The position numbers and the translations under genes are program-made. Positions 1-12,016 of a stretch of 64,000 nt of DNA are shown here, piece by piece; position 1 is the first letter of the stretch, and the number at the start of each line of letters is the position of its first letter. Source of the stretch: Sporodiniella umbellata (taxonomy: Eukaryota > Mucoromycota > Mucoromycetes > Mucorales > Rhizopodaceae); contig JAIXMR010000055.1 of the NCBI GenBank assembly GCA_025677835.1, positions 62,001-126,000 of the forward strand, read 5' to 3'. Under the pieces are notes generated by a model, which saw nothing but the letters and a program-made list of their open reading frames with translations, was not told where the DNA came from and made no database searches.

Positions 1-1
1 A

Positions 2-1073
<1,072 letters not shown>

Positions 1074-1941
1074 TAAAAACCATAATTTGCATATAGAATC
1101 TCACATACTGGATCTTGGAGAGACTTTTGATCTGCTCTTTTTTTTTTGTTATGCAGCCAGAAAAAGGATGTTCGAAAACCCTTAGTTTTAGTGCCTTTCA
1201 TCCTCAGAATTAAAGAACCTTTCGCAACAGAGCCTGCTTGGTTCGTGCTGTCAATTACAAACTACTAAATAAGGAAATTTTCAAAAAGATAAAGAGCGCA
1301 GCATTTACGTCTAAAGCTGGATACTGTTTAAAGAAGAAAAAGTACAGCAGGGCACTCTCCGCAGCTAACCCAATTGCCTCAATGACAATAAATCATTAAT
1401 TGATTTTAAGCAAGCTTCTGCTTAATTATAAAATATCAGACACAATGCTAAATGAGTTAAGAATATAGCTTGCTTATATAGAAAATCTGAGTATACAGTT
1501 TCGCTTGCTTGAACAACTACTGACATGAATGTATTTAGAGCTTTTTCTTGATGAGTCACTGTGTATATATGAGCAATTAAAGAGTCTGTACAAATATATC
1601 TTTATGCATGCATGCGTATTCTTAAAATATGACCAACACTCAACAGCAGTGAGAACAGCCCTGTCTGCTAACCCTGGGGCGGTCTAGACTGAAGAATAAA
1701 TACATATTAACTTGCATACAAATTGTTAAAAATATGGAATACAAGACATGTTTTGAAGCTGGCCCTGGATCTCATCTTAAAAAAGCCGTCTCCCCTTTCC
1801 TTTTCCCCCTTTTTTTTTACTGAATAATGATAAAATAAAGGTGTGCTCGAAGGGAGTCCTATGATTCATTTTACGAGTAATCATGCAGTTATGATTGTTT
1901 CTTTCCATTTCTTTCCCTTTCTTTTCTTGTTACTTTTCTTC

Positions 1942-1974
<33 letters not shown>

Positions 1975-2003
1975 AAAACGACCTATGAAAACATCAATCT
2001 ATA
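1074..2003. other. intergenic, no gene seen
   Basis: Spacer between DIM1 and the BCAS3-like gene. It is AT-rich and holds no open frame with recognisable content. A run of nearly 30 T at about 1944-1972 lies just ahead of the next gene, preceded by a pyrimidine-rich stretch from 1895 that looks like promoter DNA. Confidence 0.6.
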
Positions 2004-4809
2004 ATGGAGTACGAGCAGAACCAACATTTCTTCGGTACAAATAGCGAGTTGTCAACTTGGGCTATATTGACCTCTTCCTCTTAGAGATCCTACCTCATTG
2101 GAATCTTTTTCAAGCGGAATAAATAAGTTGTCGTCTTACGTGATATCCAACTTGCCCAAAAAGCGCACAGGGCTTTCGCCTAATATCTCTCTAATCGATC
2201 AGAACTATATCAAACCGATGGAAGAGAAGGAAGAAAAAGAAGAGAACACAGAAACAGTGACCTTTGCTGCCTTTGAGACATTAAGTCAAGGTGTGTCCTG
2301 GCTAATACTAGGTTACCAAGGTGGATTTCAAGTATGGAACATTACAAGTCCAGACAATGTACATGAAGTGTGCTCGATAAGAGATAAGAAAATTCTGGGG
2401 GCTGTATCTCATATCCACTTGCTAAAACAGGTACCAGATATGCCTTTGATTGTTGTGTAAGCGATTTATTCAAATTATTAAGAAAAACTGATTTTTTGAT
2501 GCTTTTGCCCGAAAAAAAAAAGTACAGAGGAAAACAAACAGTCTAGAGTGTTTGTTTACTCCCTGAAAACGTATTCTATTGTCAAGGATGTTACTGAGTT
2601 TATAGATACACAAGTGCACGAGGAGGAGCCGGTTTTAGTCACGTGTACACAAAGCAACCACAAGGTCATTGCCTTGGTAGGTATATTGATAGACACACTA
2701 TCTGTGGTTAACAAAGTGACTATAGGGATGTTTGTCACGCCATAAATCGTCAATTGCCGTACTATCTACCACCAACTATAAGCCGGTAGCGTACCCTTTG
2801 CTGGACGTCTATCACAATATCAATTTGGGTCCTGTTTTTACATTGGGTCCGCGATTAATTGCCTATGCAACCAACACTGTTGTTCTCAACAATGAGAATA
2901 TAATGACGTCATTCAGTAACAAATTGCAGACAGAGAGTGATATGAAGGGGGCAGCAAAGGATATCGCCAAAGAAGTAGTTAGCGGAATGAAGTCCCTAGG
3001 TGAATTCAGTTATAATCAGCTTTCCAACTATTTTGGCCAGTCCATGCCAGCTACGCCTCCTTCTATTGGTGATGTAGACAAAGACACAGTAAGGAAAGTA
3101 TCACCTGCAGGGATGGTTATGATGAGAGACATACCCAAATTGCCTCAGTATCCAGGCAAAGGTTTTGGGAACTCATTAGTCGCTCATTTTAGACCACACA
3201 CACACCCCATTTCGTGTCTTACTTTTGATCCTGCAGGCATGTTATTGATGTCTGCTTCCAAACAGGGCCATACCTTTCACATCTTCTCCATCCTTACAAA
3301 CACACGCTCCCAAGAGAACGTATCTCACGTATACAGTCTTTCTAGGGGGTATACAGATGCTCAGGTTGAGGACTGTCAATTCTCTGTGGATTCTAACTGG
3401 TGCGCAATCAGTACTGCTAGAGGAACGACACACATATACGCAATAAACCCATATGGCGGAAAACCAGAGCTTACTGGACACATCCACAATAAAGTGAGCA
3501 ACGCCTATCAAAACCTATTTACAAATCAAGCCAAAATAAAGGTACGCGCAGTTGAATTCACCCAGGCACTTAAAAATTTGCACAGGATCGTAGTACAGCA
3601 GTTACTTATCTTGGTCCTGCACTACGTATTAAGCAAAGAAAACAAACAGAAGAAGAAATGTATATAAACAGCACGATAGGGCTCCCTGTCAGTCGCTTGC
3701 AGAGAGAGCCTCGCGCAAAGCTGACCGCCACGTTTGTCACCAGACAATCTCGGTTTAATAAACAGGAAGAGATACACCAAAACACTTATACCATAAAGCA
3801 ACAGGCTAGCAACATGCTCCGACATATATCGTATCTACCTCAAACAACCGATCCTTTGATATTCGGGTTTGATGAAGAATATGAGGACTCGGTAAAGATA
3901 AACGATGATGTTGGATCACACGTTCTTTACACTTTCCATCCCAGCGGTCTCCTGACTCTTCATCGCTGCTGGGTCGCCAAGACGCTCAGAAAAAGAGAAT
4001 CTGGTAAAGAACGATTAGACCTCTCAATGAAAAAGGAAAGTATGGTAGAATGGAGCGTGGCTAGACACTCCGATTGGGGTCAAGTACATCGCTCTATGGA
4101 GACAAATAAAGCAGCTAGTACAAAGGAGAAAAAACCCCATAAGAAACCGTCCTGGTTATCTAATGCAGAAATCTCCACATACGCTTTACAAGAACAACCA
4201 CTCTGGTCTCAATCTCAATTCACTTTCCAGACCTTCAAGGTGTATACACCTGGAGATCTTCCAATAACGGAGACATTGGTAATGCCTAAAGAGATGCCAG
4301 AGCCTATATCCAGCCGTATGAACCGCGTAAAAAACACAAATACCAGTGTCGAACAAGGAATAATGGAGGAAAATATAGAAGATGCTTTGGCTGAATTAGA
4401 GGACAACTTGTCAAATGCCATGCAGACATCTTTTTCCCTCGAAGGATCTGAAAGTAGCATAAGCCCTGCCAAATGGCTATCAACCAGCTCAAGTTCCGCA
4501 CCTACCAATAGATCCTTCAACAACAAAAATGCATCCGTCTCATTTGAAGATGCCTATCTCATTAATATGGGAAACGGGCCTATTTCACAACAATCGCAAA
4601 TCAATTCGTTGATTCAACTAGACAACACAATAAGTCCATACTTGGAAGAGGACATAATAAGATTTGAAAGCGATCCCCAGTCAAAAAATGATCTTTATCT
4701 ACCAGATGGTGATAATGAATCTGCCTATCCCTATGAATCTGTATTTGAAAGATTCCAAATCAAACACCCAGAACTACAAGAACAAGAAGACTTTAATCAC
4801 TGGAGTTAA
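2004..4809 (+). CDS. BCAS3-like WD40 protein
   Basis: Resembles the BCAS3 family, WD40 beta-propeller proteins linked to autophagosome formation in animals and to ATG18-like proteins in plants. Exons: 2004-2008 (tentative), 2085-2456, 2523-2676, 2726-3541 and 3586-4809, giving 856 residues. The clearest signature is CLTFDPAGMLLMSASKQGH near residue 343, the BCAS3 form of a WD repeat, preceded by an FRPHTHPI stretch. The part after about residue 465 matches the position of the BCAS3 C-terminal domain and then becomes Ser/Asn-rich and acidic. The start is uncertain: no ATG lies in frame in the second exon, so I propose a 5-nt first exon at 2004, which keeps frame. A longer upstream exon is possible. 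The gene converges on the IRG-type gene with about 60 bp of poly-T between them. Confidence 0.75.
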
Positions 4810-4872
4810 TTTTTTTTTTTTTTTTCAAACCCTTTTTTTCTTATTTTTTTTTTTTTTTTTTTTTCCTTTTTT

Positions 4873-6075
4873 TTATTTGTTTGCTTTTTCTAAATTTGCA
4901 TGTTTTTTTGTAATACGTCTTTTTGATAAAACACCTTCAATTAATGAAGTTATAAATCTCTCTTCGTCTATAAGCTGTATCGTTTTTCTTTTTTCTTTAC
5001 GGTTAATGGTAGCAACGAACAGTCGTAATGTGTGAGAAGAAACAATGAATAGTTTTCTTGTGCTTAATCCGCATTTTTTGAGTTGACTGTATACAGAACC
5101 TTTGACTTCGAGCGTGAGTTCGCCAGCGGCCTTAGCCCATGCAAATTCTTTTACCCCTTGATACCTTGCTTCTTTACTCGCTATTGCTTGATCCGCTTTA
5201 CTGCGTACGAACAAAACAGGTATACAATGTTCTTTTGCTTTTGAGGCAATGTCAATATCATCTTGCATCAATCTAAAACTCTGTTAAGATTTAAGACTCG
5301 ATTCGTTAACTTTGATTACCTGTTACCCAATACAATAATTAAAAGATCAAAAGCTCCTAAAAAGTTGTGTTCAAAATATGTTTCCCTAGGACTTTTTCTA
5401 GTGCCTACACCAGGCATATCCCATATCATCATCGTCTCCAAATTTGGATGATGGTATGCAGTAGGCCGAGATGTTGTTTCCACTTCCCCCACCTGCGCTG
5501 CTCTTCTATCCGTGTCCTTGTAACCCAATATGGCATTTATAAGAGAACTCTATCAAGAAAATTTGAATTTGTTATTTTTTTTTTTTAAAAAAAAAAGGCC
5601 CCCTTCTCATTACCTTTCCCGATCCTGATATGCCAACAACTGCTATATTGTAATACAGAGAGGTGTTGAGCTTTATTTCTTGTTCTGCTTTTGCCTTCAT
5701 TTCAGGCGATATATTTAGCAAGTTCGGAGGCCTTTTCTTAAATATAAAAGTAACGGCTCCCCAAGTGGCAAAAAATGGTGCCAATGGCCCTTTTTGGATG
5801 GTTTCAATACATGCACTCTACTTTTCACTCAACTTACAGGCGATCACACCCAATAGCCCACCAATAGCTCCGTCAATCACTCGATAGCCTGTAATATCTG
5901 AATCCTGAAATGTATAGGCATTCAATATAGGATAAGCAATGATGACAACGGGCACAGCCAGTGTAGAGACTGTGGCTTTGGTAAATCGATTGGATATATC
6001 CTCATACACTGAATCCGATGTTTTTGTGTAAAACGACTTTCTGGTTATAGAGGATGACGATACTGCTTGACCCAT
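4873..6075 (-). CDS. IRG-type (immunity-related-like) GTPase, putatively N-myristoylated
   Basis: A dynamin-superfamily-like GTPase of the IRG/IIGP type. Exons in transcript order: 6075-5838, 5789-5614, 5549-5320 and 5272-4873, giving 347 residues. The P-loop GISGSGKS is at 132-139, followed by SLINAILGY, G3 is DMPGVG and G4 is RSKAD. The N-terminus MGQAVSSSS has Gly2 and Ser6, the pattern favoured by N-myristoyltransferase. I chose this Met over one 13 residues upstream for that reason. Two hydrophobic stretches (about residues 40-60 and 68-97) precede the G domain and could insert in a membrane. In vertebrates IRGs act on pathogen vacuoles and organelle membranes; the fungal role is unknown. 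It lies 156 bp downstream of ABITRAM on the same strand. Confidence 0.8.
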
Positions 6076-6231
6076 AGCTAATATTTGAAATATGTATTTG
6101 TATAAATCTCTCAAAAAAGAGAATTAAAAGAGGGACGAAAATAAAAATAAAAGCATATCAGAAAAAGGAAATTAAGTAGTGTATTCTGTATTAGGTATTT
6201 TGGTGTTTTGTTGTATTTAATGATTTCTTTT

Positions 6232-6711
6232 TTAAGACTGAACTTCATAACCTGCCAACTGAACGCTTGAGTCTTCATGTTTGGGCATAATGACCGCAAT
6301 AAATCCCAAATCAAGAGGTCGAGTAATCAAAAGTTCAATGTCGTTCTCTAATTCTTGATGCAGCTCAAGCAATTTGCCATCCATATTGGCTTTTATCTGA
6401 AAAGTAATGTCGTGATCGTTGACATATTCGCAAAGTACAGTATCTTTTTTGACTTTTTCTCCAATGAGCTCTTTTTTAAAGCTGATCGTCTTGATTGTTG
6501 CAACTGGTTGGCGTAGACCTAAAACACAGATCTTGTTGGGAGACTGTCTGACATAAACATCGTCTTTATAATAAAGAGTAAAATAGCGTTTTAAATAAGC
6601 TTTGTCGTCATTGTTCCATTGAGCTGTGGACTCAAGATAAGGTTTTATATCATAATCTTTGTGTGCTGATTCTAAAAGTGAAGAGGCTACGATATTCAAT
6701 CTATCTTCCAT
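6232..6711 (-). CDS. ABITRAM/FAM206A-like protein
   Basis: Single-exon 159-residue protein of the Abitram (FAM206A, Simiate) family, known in animals as an actin-binding regulator found in nuclear speckles. Matching landmarks are YFTLYYKDDVYVRQSPNKIC near residues 43-62, and GFIAVIMPKHEDS near the C-terminus, which matches the family's GYIAVVLPKFEES. The fold is thought to be related to lipoyl/biotinyl carrier domains, but no lipoyl lysine motif is obvious here. The start is the only ATG in frame. Its promoter is shared head to head with the OAC1-like carrier. Function in fungi is unknown. Confidence 0.82.
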   Translation of the reverse strand: MEDRLNIVASSLLESAHKDYDIKPYLESTAQWNNDDKAYLKRYFTLYYKDDVYVRQSPNKICVLGLRQPVATIKTISFKKELIGEKVKKDTVLCEYVNDHDITFQIKANMDGKLLELHQELENDIELLITRPLDLGFIAVIMPKHEDSSVQLAGYEVQS

Positions 6712-7276
6712 ATTAAAAGAGAAAGAAAAATTTTACTAAACTGAAGGGTGACCGCGGATAAGAGAAAAAAAGGGAAATAAAAGTAAAAAGCTTTAATTGG
6801 ATCTTTCGCTTACTTTCCAGCTTCATAAACCTTTATTGATTATTAAACTTTTGAATACATTGCAAATTTATTTGGGCTTTTTTGAAACGATCTACGCTTA
6901 CGACTAATGTTGTATACAAGGAGCTTGATTGGCTATGGTTTTACAGAACCTGTGGCTGGATACTTTTTTTTTTTTTTTTTAGAAAACGCTTTACAGGTAG
7001 AAGTCATTAATAAGATATGAATATACTATACATATACATATGGTCAAGAGATCAATCTGTGGCTTTATATACTGTATAATGTATATGGAATCACTTCATT
7101 TTGGCTACACCTAGCATACTCATGCGGTATCTTAATCACCTCTTTCTCACACAAGAAATTGTTTTTCCGAAATAGAACATGAAATAGATAAAATAATGTT
7201 TTCTCTTTCTTTCTCCTTTACAAGTCTTTTTCTTCTTTTATCTTTCCTTAAATTACATTTAAAAACACCATTAACG
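6712..7276. promoter_or_regulatory. divergent promoter region of ABITRAM-like and OAC1-like genes
   Basis: The 565-bp spacer separates two head-to-head genes. It holds a CCAAT-type site in the form CTTGATTGGCT (6924-6934), a run of 20 or so T at about 6965-6981, an AT dinucleotide-rich patch at 7018-7065, and a pyrimidine-rich block just ahead of the OAC1-like start. No coding sequence seen. Confidence 0.6.
6924..6934. promoter_or_regulatory. CCAAT-box (HAP/NF-Y type) site
   Basis: CTTGATTGGCT reads AGCCAATCAAG on the other strand. It fits the strong NF-Y/HAP consensus (purine-rich flank, CCAAT, then CA). It sits 213 bp from the ABITRAM start and 343 bp from the carrier start. Binding is inferred. 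Confidence 0.5.
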
Positions 7277-8350
7277 ATGGCAGCGTTAACTCAAAAAAAC
7301 TTACCTGCAAAGTACCAAAACAGAAATAAGGATACCATGGTTGGCTTTGTCATAGGTGGTATGGCTGCCTGTGGAGCAGTTACTTTTACTAATCCCTGGG
7401 AGGTAACCTGAGCTTAAACAATAGCTGATTAGTCACACTTGAAGTAGGTAGTGAAAACAAGACTTCAATTACAAGGTGAGCTGGTGCGGGCGGGTACCTT
7501 AAGCGAAAGTGCTCGGCCTTATCACAACAGTTTCCAAGCACTAAAGGTGGTTTTCGAAAACGAGGGTATTCGGGGTGCACAAAGAGGACTGAGCGTTGCA
7601 TACATTTATCAGGTCTGTCTAAACGGCAGCCGTTTGGGTTTGTATGATCCAGTATTCAACTATGTCAAGAAGTCTCTTGACCTCCAATCCCATACAAGTC
7701 TTTTAGCCGCTGGTATCTTCTCAGGAGCATTTGCAGGCATTGTTGGAGCTGTGTTAGGATCACCTTTATATCTTATTAAAACCCGTAGACAGTCTTATTC
7801 ACCTATCTTCAAAAACATTGGATATCAGCATCAGATGGGCTCTTCGTTTGCGGCGTTGTCTCATATTTACCGCACAGAGGGTCTTCGTGGATTATACCGT
7901 GGCGCAGATGCAGCAATGGCTAGAGCTGGTGTAGGATCTGCTGTTCAAATGCCTACATATATGCTCGGTAAAGACGTACTTATCAAACGATTCGGAATGC
8001 CCGACTCTGTTAGCACGCACTTTGCTACATCTATGTTTACAGGCTTATTGGTATGTTTGGCTATGAATCCCTTTGATGTGATTTCTACTCGTATGTATAA
8101 TCAAGGCATCGATCATTCAAATGGAAAAGGATTGCTCTATAAAAACCCTTCAGATTGCTTTATGAAGATCGTTCGAATCGAAGGAATTCGCGGTCTATAT
8201 AAGGGATTCCTTGCACATTATCTGCGTATAGGGTAAGTAAAAGAGGAAAAAGAAGGAAATTTCTAATTTTGGCTTCCTAGACCACATACCACACTGATGT
8301 TCATTTTTATGGAGCAATTAAAGAGCATTTACAGTAGAAAGTTTGCATAA
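7277..8350 (+). CDS. OAC1: mitochondrial oxaloacetate/sulfate carrier (OAC1-like, SLC25 family)
   Basis: Mitochondrial inner-membrane carrier of the Oac1/SLC25A34-35 branch, moving oxaloacetate, sulfate and related anions. Exons 7277-7402, 7448-8232 and 8281-8350 give 326 residues. The three carrier repeats each show their signature: NPWEVVKTRLQ, SPLYLIKTRRQ and NPFDVISTRMY. The Tyr in place of Asp/Glu in the second is near the SPLFLVKTRLQ form typical of Oac1. Also typical are YIYQVCLNGSRLGLYDP after the first repeat, and the short C-terminal exon starting right after RIG with PHTTLMFIFMEQ. An in-frame ATG 81 bases upstream exists, but family members begin near residue 1 as placed here. Confidence 0.9.
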
Positions 8351-8408
8351 AATAATCATATTAATAAAAATAAAAAATACGAAAAGCATTACTGTTAAAT
8401 ACTTAAAT

Positions 8409-8418
8409 CAGCCAATCA
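8409..8418. promoter_or_regulatory. CCAAT box upstream of MET10
   Basis: CAGCCAATCA lies about 220 bp ahead of the MET10 start, in the 281-bp gap after the carrier gene. It fits the NF-Y/HAP consensus. Inferred from sequence only. Confidence 0.4.
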
Positions 8419-8631
8419 TTAAAGAGGATCTAATGACTTGAAGAATTGCGCACTGAAATGAGCACTGGCGGAGAGGCAATGGCGCAATTTTCTTCTTTCG
8501 TGAATGGATGGCTCACCTAAATGGCGTGCTATTATCTCTAGATTTTTTTTCTATATCGCTTGCTACCACGATATATAGAGCACCGTAAAACCGTTTATTC
8601 TTTTTTTTTTTTCTTTATTGAAAAACCTGAA

Positions 8632-11600
8632 ATGTTTGCTTCTGTTGCTTTGGTTGCGTCTTTGGTAAAGAGTAGAGCTGTACCTACTAATAAGGTTTTC
8701 GAGAAAGTGGACTTGTCTGCTGATGTTGTCAAGGCTGTTACGGATGAATTAAAAAAGGACCTGGATGCTGTATCCAGTGCTGGTAGTCAAGAGACCTTTG
8801 TAGACGAAGATCAAACCATTGTTCTTGAATCGAGAGTCAGGAACGCATTGGAATATATCTTACTTAGTCAAAATGCTCGTCTTCTGAATGCAAACCACTC
8901 TATAGGCTACACTACTTACGCTCTTTCGGATATTGTATTTTTGTATTCTGGATTGTCTGATGATTCCCTTGGTCAAGAGCTTAAAGAATACTCCAGAAAA
9001 CATGTGCGCAATGCTCAAAACAACTTGGTCAAGGTTGTCGAAATGGAGACTCGCTTTGGTGCCCTACAAGCAGTTCAAGGGGCCTTGGCTGAAGACAAGA
9101 AAAATTTGACAGTTTTGGCTTCATCTCAGGCTTTACTCTCGATGATTCCCAATTTGCAGGTCCTAGTGAACCAGCATAAGCCAGTTGTTTTTCATGTAGC
9201 TGGCCAAGCTGCTGATTCTGAGTTAGTAGCGTCTGCAAATGTAGATTCTGTGTTAGCTGCTCGTAGTACAGGGGCTCTTTTAATTTCCTCATCTAATGCT
9301 CAGGAAGCTCACGATATGGCCATCATCGCTTACCTTTTAGCACATAGTCTCCAGTTGCCGGTTATACATTTTTTCGATGGTATCGAGGCTACTAAAAACA
9401 TTGAAAGGGTCAACCTCAGCGACTACAAACAGCTTGCCCAACTTCAGTCAACCACGGAAAAGTCACAAAAAACGCTGGCAGACTCCTATCCTACTATTGA
9501 GGCTATTATGGGACAGTTTAACTACAAAGCATTCGAGTACATAGGTGCAAGTGATGCTGAGACTGTCTTGGTTTCAGTATGTGCTTCTGCTCATCAATTT
9601 CTTCAACGTGCCATAGCCAATGCTAACAGCAAAGTTGGACTTTTATCAGTTCGTGTTTATCGTCCCTGGTCTGAAGCTGATTTTATCTCCAATTTGCCTA
9701 ACACTGTACGTCGCGTTGTTGTTTTGGAAGAAAGTGCTGGTTTATACGCCTTTAATGGTTCTCTTTACCAAGATGTCGCTGCTTCTATCCGCTTTGGCCC
9801 TTTATCTCATGAACGTCGCCCCCGTTTGGTCAGTGCCCAAGCATCTTCCTTTGGCCATTTACACTCTTCTCATATGGACTCTTTAATTCAAGCTTCAGAA
9901 GAAGAGAGTTTTATTAATCTCGCTAGCGAGATTTTTAAACCTGTTGAAGATGAAACACAAGATGGTGCCTGGAGTGCTGTTTTCTGGAATTTGGAAAAAG
10001 ATGGTTCGTATATTGCTGGAATTCACAATGCACATCTTGTACAACATCCTCATATCTCCGCTCGTATCACCCGTGATGGCTATCATCTCGGCAGCCCAGT
10101 AGTACATACACAAGTCAAGGCCGGCAGTACTACCAACAATCATTTTATTGCAATTCACAATGTTTCGTTAGTGAAGGAATACGAGACATTGGCGAACGCT
10201 AGCCGCGGTGCTTTAGTAGTACTAAACGGTCCATGGAGCCACGGTGATGAGGTTGAAGGCGTACTTAGTAATGAATTCAAGTTTAAACTAACGGAGTTGA
10301 ATGTCAAACTATATACCATTGATATCGATCGTATAGCTCAAGAGCTTGGTTTGAGTGCAAAGTCTGTTCATGTTGTATGGGAGACTGTCTTTTTGATACT
10401 TCATCAGCAAGTCAGCAATCCAGCTGAGTTATTGTCTCAATTTTACAAGGAGCCTATAAGCGAAAAGGCTGTATCTTTAGTTGGTCTATGCACAGATATT
10501 GTGGATCTTGTTGGTAAGGACTTGACAGCTGTTGAGCTATTGCCTCCTTGGACTATTTTAGAATTATCAGACACTGTTCTTCCTACGTTACCTTTGAATC
10601 GCTTAATATCCAAAAAAGAAGCAGCTGAAAAAGAAGGTGCGAATGAGGTCTCTAAATGGCACCAAGCTGCTTTACAAACTATTTTTGGCGATGCATATGG
10701 CACTAAGGAAGCTCTCCGACCAGAATTGCACGAGAGCAACTATGTTATCCGTGTGATGGTTAACAAAAGACTGACACCTGAGAAATACGATCGTAATGTG
10801 TTTCATCTTGAATTTGATACAACTGGATCGAACCTCAAATATGAATTGGGTGATGCACTAGGTGTCCACGGTCACAATAACTATGACGATGTTCAGAATT
10901 TCTTGGATTGGTACGGTGCTAACGGCAATGACATTGTTTCTGTAGCTCATCCCGAAAGCGGAAACAGAGAAGTTCGAACTATCTTCCAGTTGTTTTCTCA
11001 AACCTTGGATATTTTTGGTCGACCCTCAAAAAAATTTTATGAATCTCTGGCTAACTTCGCTAGCGATCCTAAGGAACGAGAACAGCTTCTCTATTTGGTG
11101 TCCCCAGAAGGCAAGAATAGCTTCAAAGAGCGTGTAGATAATACTATAACCTACGAGGATTTACTGCGTGAATTCACTACAGCCAAGCCATCTGTAGAAG
11201 CGCTTATAGAAATTGTTGCACCTATCAAGCCTCGCCATTATTCAATCGCTTCATCTCAGAAGATGTATGAAAATGCAGTACATTTACTGGTTGTTGCTGT
11301 GGATTGGGAAGACAACTCTGGTAGAAAACGCTATGGACAGTGTACTCGATACTTGACAGAATTGGCTGTTGACGATCTTGTTACTGTATCTATCAAACCC
11401 TCTGTAATGAAACTTCCACCTCTTGATACCCAACCAGTTATTATGGCAGGCTTAGGAACTGGTATGGCGCCTTTCCGTGCTTTTATTCAAGAACGTTACT
11501 TGGCTAAAGCTGCAGGTAAAGAGATTGGCCCTGTTGTTCTCTATTTTGGTTCACGTCACCGTTCTATGGAATATCTTTATGGTGAAGAGCTGGAAGCTTA

Positions 11601-11886
11601 TCACGCTGATGGTGTTCTTTCTCATATGGGTCTCGCCTTCTCTCGAGATCAAAAATCTAAGATCTATATTCAACATAAAATGATGGAAGATGCAGAAATC
11701 TTGAATGATTACTTGATGAACAAAAATGGTCACTTCTACCTTTGCGGTCCCACATGGCCTGTACCTGATGTTAAGGATGCTGTTATACATGGCTTAACCA
11801 AATACAGCGGTATTGACGCTGCTAAGGCTTCCGCTCTTATAGAAGAATGGAAAGAAAAAGAATCCTACATTCTTGAAGTTTACTAA
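8632..11886 (+). CDS. MET10: sulfite reductase [NADPH] flavoprotein component
   Basis: Alpha subunit of assimilatory sulfite reductase, which passes electrons from NADPH through FAD to the haemoprotein subunit so that sulfite becomes sulfide. Intronless, 1084 residues, against about 1035 in yeast Met10. As in other fungal Met10 proteins, the N-terminal half is the pyruvate-ferredoxin-oxidoreductase-like region rather than a flavodoxin. The FAD-binding domain begins near residue 700; RHYSIAS near 867 binds FAD. NADPH binding shows as GLGTGMAPFRAFIQER near 940, YFGSRHRSMEYLYGEE, and YLCGPTWPVPDV near 1035. The ATG at 8632 is used because the upstream extension begins at a TTG and encodes a poly-Phe leader. 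Poly(A) signals (AATAAA) follow just after the stop. It is tail to tail with PKC, 130 bp apart. Confidence 0.95.
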   Translation: MFASVALVASLVKSRAVPTNKVFEKVDLSADVVKAVTDELKKDLDAVSSAGSQETFVDEDQTIVLESRVRNALEYILLSQNARLLNANHSIGYTTYALSDIVFLYSGLSDDSLGQELKEYSRKHVRNAQNNLVKVVEMETRFGALQAVQGALAEDKKNLTVLASSQALLSMIPNLQVLVNQHKPVVFHVAGQAADSELVASANVDSVLAARSTGALLISSSNAQEAHDMAIIAYLLAHSLQLPVIHFFDGIEATKNIERVNLSDYKQLAQLQSTTEKSQKTLADSYPTIEAIMGQFNYKAFEYIGASDAETVLVSVCASAHQFLQRAIANANSKVGLLSVRVYRPWSEADFISNLPNTVRRVVVLEESAGLYAFNGSLYQDVAASIRFGPLSHERRPRLVSAQASSFGHLHSSHMDSLIQASEEESFINLASEIFKPVEDETQDGAWSAVFWNLEKDGSYIAGIHNAHLVQHPHISARITRDGYHLGSPVVHTQVKAGSTTNNHFIAIHNVSLVKEYETLANASRGALVVLNGPWSHGDEVEGVLSNEFKFKLTELNVKLYTIDIDRIAQELGLSAKSVHVVWETVFLILHQQVSNPAELLSQFYKEPISEKAVSLVGLCTDIVDLVGKDLTAVELLPPWTILELSDTVLPTLPLNRLISKKEAAEKEGANEVSKWHQAALQTIFGDAYGTKEALRPELHESNYVIRVMVNKRLTPEKYDRNVFHLEFDTTGSNLKYELGDALGVHGHNNYDDVQNFLDWYGANGNDIVSVAHPESGNREVRTIFQLFSQTLDIFGRPSKKFYESLANFASDPKEREQLLYLVSPEGKNSFKERVDNTITYEDLLREFTTAKPSVEALIEIVAPIKPRHYSIASSQKMYENAVHLLVVAVDWEDNSGRKRYGQCTRYLTELAVDDLVTVSIKPSVMKLPPLDTQPVIMAGLGTGMAPFRAFIQERYLAKAAGKEIGPVVLYFGSRHRSMEYLYGEELEAYHADGVLSHMGLAFSRDQKSKIYIQHKMMEDAEILNDYLMNKNGHFYLCGPTWPVPDVKDAVIHGLTKYSGIDAAKASALIEEWKEKESYILEVY

Positions 11887-12016
11887 ACACAATAAAATAA
11901 AACACATGTTACATGTTGTTATCAGTAAATAAGGCACTGTTTGAGTGATGGATCTTTATTATTTGAAATACTGTCATTAAAATAAGTGATACTATGCATT
12001 TTTTTGTCATTCAACA

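Noticed and set aside
8560..8631. N-terminal extension of MET10
   Set aside because: It starts at TTG and encodes a run of Phe from poly-T in what should be the 5' UTR. The ATG at 8632 fits the family.
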